The notes below the pieces were generated by a model. The model saw nothing but the letters and a program-made list of their open reading frames with translations. It ran no database searches and was not told the DNA's origin. The translations under genes were made by a program, and so were the position numbers. From positions 1-6,019 of the forward strand of contig JACQHM010000008.1 in the NCBI GenBank assembly GCA_016199025.1: a stretch of DNA of 6,019 nt, read 5' to 3'. The DNA is from Candidatus Methylomirabilota bacterium. GTDB taxonomy: Bacteria > Methylomirabilota > Methylomirabilia > Methylomirabilales > JACQHM01. Shown here piece after piece: positions 1-4,408 of this stretch (position 1 is its first letter; every line of letters begins with the position of its first letter).

Positions 1-108
1 CTCTATGCCACTCCTAACACCCCAGGTCCTGGGAGCGGACTGTCCTCCTGCTTTGCCGCCCAGCCCTGGGCAGCCTTGGCCCTCATGGGCATCATGCCGG
101 AAAACTAA
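1..108 (+). CDS. Possible C-terminal end of an unidentified gene (5' truncated by the window)
   Basis: Reading frame 1 is open from the first base to a TAA at 106-108, giving 35 residues that end in ...PWAALALMGIMPEN. The tail has a hydrophobic Ala/Leu/Met stretch and an acidic end. Frame 2 is also open but reads as a Pro/Trp/Lys-rich string unlike a real protein, so frame 1 is the better candidate. I do not recognise a family. The segment is short and contains small palindromes (CCCAGG-t-CCTGGG at 21-33), so it could equally be non-coding. Whatever ends here is separated from the next gene by about 85 bases that hold a promoter candidate. Confidence 0.28.
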   Translation, partial: LYATPNTPGPGSGLSSCFAAQPWAALALMGIMPEN

Positions 109-127
109 ATGGCCCTGGAGAAAGCCC

Positions 128-156
128 TTGATTAAAGGATAAAACCATAGTAGATT
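128..156 (+). promoter_or_regulatory. Candidate sigma70 promoter of the selenoprotein gene
   Basis: TTGATT (128-133) and TAGATT (151-156) are separated by exactly 17 bases, with an A-rich spacer. Each hexamer matches four of six consensus positions. Transcription would start near 163, leaving a roughly 30-nt leader with the AAGGAGG ribosome binding site at 181-187. No operator or riboswitch is obvious in the leader. Confidence 0.45.
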
Positions 157-194
157 ATTACCTCACGAGTTTGACTTCGAAAGGAGGATGGATG

Positions 195-503
195 ATGGTC
201 ATGAAAGAGTTTGCGGGATTTTACTATGCCGAAGGGGCGTTGGAGGAAAAGACGCGGCAACTGGTGGCGCTCGCCGCAATGGTGGCGGCAGGCTGCACCA
301 CTTGAGCACCTGTCCGCTTCGCGGCCGCGAAGCGAGCTGGTGCCAGCCGTGAGGAAATCTCCGAGACCCTCTACCTTGCCATGCGGGGGGCGGCCCGGGC
401 GGTGTGGTCTACCATGAAACACAGCATCGAGGGAATCGAAGACGAGGTGAAAGCGTTGAAGGAGATGTACGAGGCCGAGAACTCGATCGGCACCAGGAAA
501 TAG
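195..503 (+). CDS. CMD/AhpD-like selenoprotein (CxxU), read through an in-frame UGA
   Basis: This is a 102-residue carboxymuconolactone decarboxylase-fold protein of the AhpD-like thiol peroxidase/disulfide reductase group. The frame has one internal stop, TGA at 303-305 (codon 37), and ends at TAG 501-503. The family pattern continues across the TGA: residues 14-34 (GALEEKTRQLVALA...AAGC) match the usual 'ga.d.KtreLialavavaagC' stretch, and residues 43-52 (AAAKRAGASREEI region) match the usual 'aa.kaGatreEi'. Spacing is conserved, so codon 37 falls on the second Cys of CxxC, giving C34-T-T-U37. A strong hairpin follows directly (306-343). The start is chosen for the AAGGAGG at 181-187 (7-nt spacing); ATG at 192 is also possible. 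The AhpD proton-relay Glu and His positions read Q22 and R41. The alternative is a pseudogene made by a TGC-to-TGA change, but the exact Cys position plus the hairpin favours selenocysteine. The substrate is unknown. SelA/B/C/D would have to be encoded elsewhere. Confidence 0.78.
306..343 (+). promoter_or_regulatory. Putative bacterial SECIS element
   Basis: The hairpin begins on the base after the UGA. The lower stem is GCACC (306-310) with GGTGC (339-343). A 4x4 internal loop (TGTC/AGCT) can form one or two extra pairs. The upper stem is a perfect 8-bp helix, CGCTTCGC (315-322) with GCGAAGCG (327-334), capped by GGCC (323-326). The apical loop starts 17 nt after the UGA and opens with GG. 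A G at the start of the apical loop and a short fixed distance from the UGA are the hallmarks of SelB-binding bacterial SECIS elements; in E. coli fdhF the loop starts about 18 nt after the UGA. The element is inside the coding sequence and still encodes conserved family residues. Confidence 0.7.
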
Positions 504-504
504 G

Positions 505-549
505 CCCTGGGCTCCGTGACAGTAGGGGGCACACCTTGCCCCAACAGGG
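505..549 (+). other. GC-rich hairpin just after the selenoprotein gene
   Basis: GGGGCA (526-531) pairs with TGCCCC (537-542) around a 5-nt loop. CCCTG (505-509) can pair with CAGGG (545-549) to close an outer structure. There is no T-run after it, so it is not a typical Rho-independent terminator. It could mark the transcript 3' end or slow RNase decay. The rest of 550-626 holds nothing I can name. Confidence 0.3.
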
Positions 550-626
550 AGATGCCAGCCGCTTCGGTCTGTTGCCCGTGATCCTCAGGCCGGTCGAGAG
601 AGGCAGGGGTTTTGCCAGATCGTCCC

Positions 627-655
627 TTGTTCGAAGAGAAGGAGCGTGCTATACT
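627..655 (+). promoter_or_regulatory. Strong sigma70 promoter of the GroES-like gene (extended -10)
   Basis: TTGTTC (627-632) is followed by a 17-nt spacer and TATACT (650-655), which matches TATAAT at five of six positions. TG at 647-648 makes it an extended -10 (TGC-TATACT). The predicted start is near 662, only about 18 nt before the ATG, so the leader holds little more than the ribosome binding site. Confidence 0.65.
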
Positions 656-679
656 ACCCTCCATCGAAGGGAGGACAGG

Positions 680-976
680 ATGCTACCATTTGAGGTCTAC
701 GGGATCAACCTCGTGGTGAAGGTTCTTCCAGAACCACCAAGCGGGATCAGCCTCTACTGCCCCGCTGGATCCCCCATCCGCTACGGGACTGTTGTCGCCA
801 AGGGCGATGGCTTCGATGAAGGCGCCAACACCTTCCGGGACATGCCTCCCATCGGCTCCATCGTCGCCTTCGAGGAGGAGCAGGAAGGGGTGGAGGGTCA
901 CTATTTCTACACAAACGATGAGGAGTATCGGGTCTTAAGGCTCGACGCCGTGATCATCTCCTTCCCTCAGACTTGA
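680..976 (+). CDS. Small GroES-like (cpn10-fold) protein
   Basis: This 98-residue protein resembles the chaperonin-10 fold. Residues 21-25 (SGISL) sit where GroES has its mobile loop with the GroEL-binding Gly-Ile-Val-Leu. Residues 33-44 (IRYGTVVAKGDG) match 'GkVvAvG.G', residues 56-64 (PPIGSIVAF) match 'vkvGD.V.f', and residues 79-92 (NDEEYRVLRLDAVI) match the closing '.geey.il.e.dila'. The length is that of GroES (about 97). The similarity is by pattern and fairly divergent: the Asp of 'vGD' is Ser (S60) and no groEL follows, so this is probably a paralogue or specialised co-chaperonin, not the housekeeping GroES. The frame is open upstream to about 404, but AAGGGAGG at 667-674 with 5-nt spacing and the promoter at 627-655 place the start at ATG 680. 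The gene converges on endonuclease III, with 32 bp between stop codons. Confidence 0.72.
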   Translation: MLPFEVYGINLVVKVLPEPPSGISLYCPAGSPIRYGTVVAKGDGFDEGANTFRDMPPIGSIVAFEEEQEGVEGHYFYTNDEEYRVLRLDAVIISFPQT

Positions 977-1008
977 GAAACGCAGGCTTTCCCCAGCGCC
1001 TCATCCCT

Positions 1009-1665
1009 TCATCGATGCTTGGTGACCCCCACCTTGGGGCAATCTTGTTCGACGGGGCACCGGCTGCAGAGGGGCGAGATCGGCCGGCAGAGGTTTTGGC
1101 CGAAGGCGACGAGGAGGTCATTGAAGGCCAGCCAATGGCGCTTGGGGAGTTTCCTCCTCAAGGCCATTTCTGTCTCTTCAGGCATCTTTGTCTTCACGTA
1201 CCCCCATCGGTTCGTGATCCGGTGAACGTGGGTATCCACACAGATCCCGGGCTTCCCATAAGCTCTCGTCACCACCAGGTTCGCCGTCTTCCTTCCCACC
1301 CCTTTGAGCGTGAGAAGCTCCCCCAACTCGTCCGGCACCTCACCCTCGCACGTTTCCAGAAGCCTCCGACAGACCTCCAGGATGGTCCTCGCCTTGGTCC
1401 GGTAGAATCCCACCGGATAGATAGCTTTTTCAATGGTCCTGGGTGTAAGTTTCAGCATCTCCTCAGGTGTCTTAGCAATCCGGAAGAGCCGGCGGGCGGC
1501 AGGGAGGGTTGTCTCGTCCTTTGTCCGGAGGCTTAAGAGGCAGGTGATCAGAATGCTGAAAGGGTCCCGGCTCTTCCCGGCGACCGCGGAGACGGCTGTC
1601 GGCTTCCATCGCATGGCCCACGCCTTCAGCGTCTTCACCATCCTATCGATCCGTTTATGATCCAT
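1009..1665 (-). CDS. nth: Endonuclease III, DNA glycosylase/AP lyase
   Basis: This 218-residue base-excision repair enzyme removes oxidised pyrimidines and cleaves the abasic site by beta-elimination. The helix-hairpin-helix is at 119-131 (TLKGVGRKTANLV) and contains the catalytic Lys126. The catalytic Asp144 lies in VDTHVHR (143-149). The C-terminus carries the [4Fe-4S] ligands C193, C200, C203 and C209 in the canonical C-x6-C-x2-C-x5-C spacing. Length and domain order are normal for the family (E. coli Nth is 211). The ATG at 1665 is preceded on the minus strand by GGAGG (1671-1675) at 5-nt spacing. It is divergent from the tRNA-Phe gene, with about 95 bp between them, and convergent with the GroES-like gene. 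No partner gene is next to it. Confidence 0.95.
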   Translation of the reverse strand: MDHKRIDRMVKTLKAWAMRWKPTAVSAVAGKSRDPFSILITCLLSLRTKDETTLPAARRLFRIAKTPEEMLKLTPRTIEKAIYPVGFYRTKARTILEVCRRLLETCEGEVPDELGELLTLKGVGRKTANLVVTRAYGKPGICVDTHVHRITNRWGYVKTKMPEETEMALRRKLPKRHWLAFNDLLVAFGQNLCRPISPLCSRCPVEQDCPKVGVTKHR

Positions 1666-1719
1666 GGCACCCTCCGGGACTCCCTATCGGTAAGCTCCTC
1701 CCCTCTCCTGCGAAAAGCC

Positions 1720-1748
1720 TTGGAAGTTTCATCGAATTATGGTATATA
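1720..1748 (+). promoter_or_regulatory. Candidate promoter of the tRNA-Phe gene
   Basis: TTGGAA (1720-1725) lies 17 nt before TATATA (1743-1748), which overlaps a second candidate -10, TATAAG (1745-1750). The region is markedly AT-rich against a GC-rich background and sits 12-40 bp before the mature tRNA 5' end, as expected for a stable-RNA promoter. The same AT-rich patch may also serve nth on the other strand. Confidence 0.45.
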
Positions 1749-1761
1749 AGCATATATCGGT

Positions 1762-2066
1762 GGGCAGGTAGCTCAGGAGTAGAGCAGAGGACTGGTTTTC
1801 GGTCCCCGGTCCAGCGATGGGCCGGTGCAAACTGGGTGAATTCGGGGAAGCCTACGTCGAATCTTTCGATAGGGTAATCCCGAGCCAAGCCGAGGGGGGC
1901 CTCGGTCCCTCGGAAGGTGTAGAGACTAGCGGGTGAGCCCCAACAATAACCCCGCCTCGAGCGCCCGGCACCCTACTTGGGTGAAGAGATAGTCCAGACC
2001 TTGGGGAAACTCAAGGGGACCAGGAAAATCCTCGTGTCGGGGGTGCGATTCCCTCCCTGCCCACCA
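1762..2066 (+). tRNA. tRNA-Phe(GAA), interrupted by a group I intron
   Basis: The exons are 1762-1793 and 2024-2066, 75 nt when joined. The acceptor stem is GGGCAGG (1762-1768) with CCTGCCC (2056-2062), followed by A73 and an encoded CCA (2064-2066). The D stem is GCTC (1771-1774)/GAGC (1782-1785). The anticodon stem is GAGGA (1787-1791)/TCCTC (2029-2033). The spliced anticodon loop is CU-GAA-AA, the standard Phe loop. The variable loop is GTGTC (2034-2038), as in E. coli tRNA-Phe. The T stem is GGGGG (2039-2043)/CCCTC (2051-2055). Two elbow positions are unusual: the D-loop AGGAGTA has A where G18 is expected, and the T-loop TGCGATT has G at position 55. T-rich runs (2080-2085, 2096-2100) downstream may end transcription, but I see no separate terminator hairpin. 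Confidence 0.93.
1794..2023 (+). ncRNA. Group I intron (IC3-like) inside tRNA-Phe, between U33 and G34
   Basis: This is a 230-nt intron with no ORF, starting after U33 and ending in the terminal G (2023). P1: exon GGACT (1789-1793) pairs with GGTCC (1801-1805), with the required U-G wobble at the splice site. P10: TTTTC (1796-1800) pairs with 3' exon GAAAA (2024-2028). P2: 1806-1812/1819-1825. P4: TCGGG (1842-1846)/CCCGA (1879-1883). P5: CCT (1851-1853)/AGG (1871-1873), extended by TCGAA/TTCGA (1857-1861/1865-1869). P6 extension: CCGAGGG (1890-1896)/CCCTCGG (1907-1913). P7, the guanosine-binding helix: GACTA (1924-1928)/TAGTC (1990-1994). P8 is possibly ACCC (1949-1952)/GGGT (1979-1982). P9: 1999-2005/2010-2016 with a GAAA tetraloop. 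P3 is the least clear (TGGG 1833-1836 with CCCA 1939-1942). The core strings GAGCCAAGC, GGAAGGTGTAGAGACTAG and ATAGTCC are those of the Azoarcus tRNA-Ile and Anabaena tRNA-Leu introns. It is probably self-splicing. Confidence 0.92.
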
Positions 2067-2231
2067 TTTCTTCCTTCCGTTTTTTACTGCCAGCCTTTTT
2101 CTTTCTGCTTTCGCCGAGGCCGAGCCGTGAGGACCGGCCATCCATATCCTCCTGAACGCTTTGGCAATCCCCCTGTCGCTACACTTGAACAGCTTCGCCA
2201 GTTTCACCATCGTCATGCCCTGCCGATGCAA
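1926..2231 (-). pseudogene. Doubtful helix-turn-helix reading frame antisense to the tRNA
   Basis: This minus-strand frame begins at a TTG (2229-2231; ATG at 2214-2216 is an alternative). Its first 35 or so residues look like a helix-turn-helix: HRQGMTMVKLAKLFKCSDR and GIAKAFRRI resemble 'G.s...lAk.fgvSd..iaKa.rr'. A Lys/Arg-rich stretch follows. After about 55 residues the frame enters the tRNA gene on its antisense strand and stops inside the intron, so the second half cannot be a normal protein. The frame also stays open upstream of the TTG (…DALQVLPLEVAKKAYKL). No convincing ribosome binding site is present. It may be a fragment of a once larger DNA-binding protein, possibly from an element at the tRNA 3' end, or chance. 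A minus-strand promoter (2287-2313) precedes it. Confidence 0.27.
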
Positions 2232-2286
2232 CTTGTAGGCTTTTTTGGCAACCTCTAACGGTAAGACTTGCAGGGCGTCCGATAGA

Positions 2287-2313
2287 AATATATAAGCTTA
2301 CGTCGATTGTCAA
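2287..2313 (-). promoter_or_regulatory. Minus-strand promoter candidate facing the tRNA-Phe gene
   Basis: On the minus strand a perfect TTGACA (2313-2308) is followed by TATATT (2292-2287) at a 15-nt spacing, or by TATTTC at 17 nt. The region is AT-rich. A transcript from here would cover the helix-turn-helix frame and then run antisense to the tRNA-Phe gene. Confidence 0.42.
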
Positions 2314-2349
2314 GGGTAAAATTGACTCTCTTGGATTTTCCTTACCGGC

Positions 2350-2378
2350 TTGACCAAAGGTCCGTCCTCGCCTATGAT
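2350..2378 (+). promoter_or_regulatory. Promoter of the PP2C-RimI operon
   Basis: TTGACC (2350-2355), a 17-nt spacer and TATGAT (2373-2378) each match five of six consensus bases. Transcription would start near 2385, about 28 nt before the chosen ATG. This argues against the upstream in-frame TTG at 2350, which would lie inside the -35 box. Confidence 0.62.
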
Positions 2379-2412
2379 GGGAATGCCTACCCATCCTCCA
2401 CAGGAGTGTTCA

Positions 2413-3195
2413 ATGAGCCAAGGCAAGCGATTGATCCAAGGCGTTGCGCTGGTCTCGGGGATCGGTCGCCGCCCCGCTATGGAGGACCGCCACCGCCTTG
2501 ATGAGCGGGCCGAGGGCCTCTTCGGAGGGGTCTACGACGGCCACGGCGGCGAGGCGGCGGTAGACCTCATTACCCGGAAGCTCCACGAGCGGTTCTGGGC
2601 CAACCTGTCCAAAGACTCTCCCCCAGCGGAGGCGATGAGACAGGCCTACCAACAGGTGGATCAGGAGCTTCAAGATGAGGAGACCGGGGCGACGGCCGGG
2701 ACCTTTTTCCTCGCTGGTGACCGGCTCACCTATGCCCACATCGGTGATGTCAGGCTCGTCCTGGTCAGCCAGGACAAGGCCTCCTCCCTCACCAGAGACC
2801 ACCGGGTGGATCATCCGAAGGAGCTGGAGAGGATCAGGAAGGCTGGCGCCCAGATCTCTTACCCTTACATCATGATGGGCGATCGAGGGTTGATGCCGAC
2901 GAGGAGCTTTGGCGATACCTCCTTCAAATCCGTCGGCGTCATCGCCACCCCTGAGGTCGGGACCAGGAGGATCCAGCCCACAGATCGGTTTCTCATTGTG
3001 GCGTGCGACGGCCTATGGGATGAGGTGAGCACCGAGGAGGCTGGCCTCCTCGTTCGGACATGCCAGGGGGCCGAAGAGGCGGCCGAGCGCCTCCGCCGGG
3101 AAGTCTGGGAGCGGGGCGGAACGGATAACCTCACGATCATCGTTGTTCACTTGGAGGCGAAGGACGAAGGCGGATCTGAATGGAGATTGTTGTGA
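2413..3195 (+). CDS. PP2C-family (PPM) protein serine/threonine phosphatase
   Basis: This 260-residue, single-domain, metal-dependent phosphatase removes phosphate from Ser/Thr in proteins and should be cytoplasmic, as no signal peptide or membrane segment is seen. The family motifs appear in order: RRPAMEDRH (19-27, with the metal-site ED), YDGHGG (41-46, metal Asp42), GATAGTFFLAGDRL (92-105), HIGDVR (109-114; usually GDSR), LTRDHRVDHPKELERIRKAG (126-145), PTRSFGD (162-168), ACDGLWDE (197-204, metal Asp199) and GGTDNLTIIVV (235-245, metal Asp238). All expected metal-binding Asp residues are present. The ATG at 2413 has AGGAG at 2402-2406 (6-nt spacing). The 3' end overlaps the RimI-like gene by 16 nt. 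The substrate is unknown; it would normally oppose a Ser/Thr kinase, and none is in the window. Confidence 0.92.
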   Translation: MSQGKRLIQGVALVSGIGRRPAMEDRHRLDERAEGLFGGVYDGHGGEAAVDLITRKLHERFWANLSKDSPPAEAMRQAYQQVDQELQDEETGATAGTFFLAGDRLTYAHIGDVRLVLVSQDKASSLTRDHRVDHPKELERIRKAGAQISYPYIMMGDRGLMPTRSFGDTSFKSVGVIATPEVGTRRIQPTDRFLIVACDGLWDEVSTEEAGLLVRTCQGAEEAAERLRREVWERGGTDNLTIIVVHLEAKDEGGSEWRLL

Positions 3196-3662
3196 AGCCC
3201 ATGGCGAAGGAGCACCTCGACGCCGTTGTGAGGATCGAAGAAGAGACCTTCGGTCCCGATGCGTGGCCCCGGCGCGCCTTCGAGGAACTACTCGAAACCT
3301 CTGCAAAGGGGAGAAGCTTCCGGGGCCGGGTTTGGACGGCCGTCGCGCCGAAGACCGGCAGGGTGGTCGGGTACGCGGCCTTAGAGGTGAGCACCCTGGG
3401 CGAGGCAGAGCTCAGCAACCTGGCCGTTGCGCCTCCGTTCCGCCGGATGGGGGTTGGCCGCCTCTTGCTGGATTCTATCAAGGCGATCTGTCTAGAGCTC
3501 GGCCTTCGCCTCTTGTGGCTCCGGGTCCGGGCCTCGAACCAGACGGCCATCCTGTTCTACCACACGTACGGCTTTCAGGGGCGGGGTCGCTTCACCGAGT
3601 ATTACGACGATCCCAAGGAAGACGCCCTCATCATGGCCCTGGAGCTGTCAGCGAACGGGTAA
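3180..3662 (+). CDS. rimI: GNAT N-acetyltransferase, RimI-like
   Basis: This 160-residue acetyl-CoA-dependent N-acetyltransferase resembles RimI, which acetylates the N-terminal Ala of ribosomal protein S18 and sometimes other N-termini. Motif A, which binds the acetyl-CoA pyrophosphate, is at 81-100 (LAVAPPFRRMGVGRLLLDSI, loop R88-R-M-G-V-G93). Motif B is at 113-131 (WLRVRASNQTAILFYHTYG), with Asn120 and Tyr127 at the usual positions. The tail FTEYYDDPKEDALIMALEL (138-156) is RimI-like ('r.nYY...eDAl.M.l'). The ATG lies within the last codons of the phosphatase gene (overlap 3180-3195). Its own ribosome binding site is weak (AAGG about 10 nt upstream), so translation probably depends on the upstream gene. 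The exact substrate is not certain; the rimI name is by similarity. tsaB, a frequent rimI neighbour, is absent. Confidence 0.82.
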   Translation: MEIVVKPMAKEHLDAVVRIEEETFGPDAWPRRAFEELLETSAKGRSFRGRVWTAVAPKTGRVVGYAALEVSTLGEAELSNLAVAPPFRRMGVGRLLLDSIKAICLELGLRLLWLRVRASNQTAILFYHTYGFQGRGRFTEYYDDPKEDALIMALELSANG

Positions 3663-4373
3663 CCCGCCCTGCCACCACCCCTCCACGAGGGCGTGGCGGC
3701 GTTTCCCCACCCGCTCAAGCAACCCCTGGATCTCGACGGGGGAGAGCTCCTCGACCTCCTTTTCATCCACAACGATGGCTTGAATGGACCCTCCGACCGT
3801 AGGGCAGATCCGCTCAGTCTCCGCGATGGTGTAGATGGCCAGCTCGAGGGCCTGCCATCGTTCGAGCCCTTTCCGGTAGAGGGTCCCCAGGATGTAATAC
3901 GCATAGGTCGTCGCCCCAACGGCCTCGTAGTCATGGGGAGACTCGGCGATGCCGGTATCGGGACCTGAGCCCGGGAGGTACACGACAAAGGGCTCCCGCC
4001 GTTCGAGGTCCATCCCAGCGATCAGGAGATGAAGGGGCGTCGCCTCCTCGGAGGAAACCTCCTCGACACTTTTCCCCCGCTCATGCCGATAGCGCTTGCT
4101 TAAGTCCCATAAGGCCTCTTCGGCGACGCTGATGAGGGCCTGCCTGGTCAACCGGTTCAACGATCCCACTCTCGCGGCGACCCGCTCGTAGGCGTGGACC
4201 ATCATCCCGTGGTGGCCCGAGGCCCCCATGGCCGCCTTCACCTTTGGGCCATTCGCCAGGGGCCAGAGCTTCTGCACGTCGAGGCGACGGATGGCTCCGG
4301 CTTCCACGTCCTCCTGGCTGTCCGAGGCCAGGACAACCCCGTCTTGAAAGGCCAAGCCGACCACCAGCGTCAT
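3648..4373 (-). CDS. Stand-alone proteasome-type Ntn hydrolase (20S beta/HslV-like)
   Basis: This 241-residue protein has the N-terminal-nucleophile fold of proteasome beta subunits. After removal of Met1 the N-terminus is Thr2. VVGLAFQDGVVLASDS (4-19) matches the 'tvgi...dGVvlAaD' opening, giving Asp18 and Lys35 as equivalents of catalytic Asp17 and Lys33. GGSIQAIVVDEKEVEEL (194-210) matches the beta-subunit closing strands. There is no propeptide. It is longer than HslV (about 175) and similar in length to Anbu, but the usual Anbu partners are not in the window, so I leave the subfamily open. It probably self-assembles into a peptidase ring; its substrate is unknown. The start is set by AAGGAG 7 nt upstream. 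It lies 35 nt downstream of the lipoprotein gene on the same strand, apparently in one operon. Its 3' end overlaps the RimI-like gene tail to tail by 15 bp. Confidence 0.82.
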   Translation of the reverse strand: MTLVVGLAFQDGVVLASDSQEDVEAGAIRRLDVQKLWPLANGPKVKAAMGASGHHGMMVHAYERVAARVGSLNRLTRQALISVAEEALWDLSKRYRHERGKSVEEVSSEEATPLHLLIAGMDLERREPFVVYLPGSGPDTGIAESPHDYEAVGATTYAYYILGTLYRKGLERWQALELAIYTIAETERICPTVGGSIQAIVVDEKEVEELSPVEIQGLLERVGKRRHALVEGWWQGGLPVR

Positions 4374-4408
4374 GGGATGTCTCCTTGATGGGTGACCGTT
4401 TCGAACGG

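Noticed and set aside
303..305. TGA as a simple nonsense mutation (pseudogene)
   Set aside because: Possible but less likely: it falls exactly on the redox Cys column, the rest of the frame is intact to its stop, and a SECIS-like hairpin follows directly. Kept as the stated alternative.
211..417. A 68-residue plus-strand frame from ATG 211
   Set aside because: It is Arg/Trp/Pro-rich and out of frame with the CMD-family protein, which has family similarity and an ideal ribosome binding site. It is a shadow frame.
505..549. Rho-independent terminator after the selenoprotein gene
   Set aside because: The hairpin is good, but no T-run follows, so it is listed only as a hairpin.
627..645. GTTCGAA resembling a tRNA T-loop
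   Set aside because: The flanking bases do not form a T stem and no acceptor or anticodon arm can be drawn. The stretch is better explained as the -35 region.
404..679. N-terminal extension of the GroES-like protein
   Set aside because: The extension overlaps the end of the selenoprotein gene in another frame, has no family similarity, and starts before a strong promoter and ribosome binding site that point to ATG 680.
1009..1536. Plus-strand open frames across the endonuclease III gene
   Set aside because: They are antisense shadows of a gene with complete catalytic and Fe-S motifs.
1762..2066. Two separate partial tRNAs or a tRNA split by an integrated element
   Set aside because: The halves pair in the acceptor and anticodon stems, and the intervening 230 nt has full group I core helices with matching P1 and P10, so an intron is the sufficient explanation.
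2350..2412. Upstream TTG start for the PP2C phosphatase
   Set aside because: It would place the start codon inside the -35 box, has no ribosome binding site, and the PP2C domain begins after ATG 2413.
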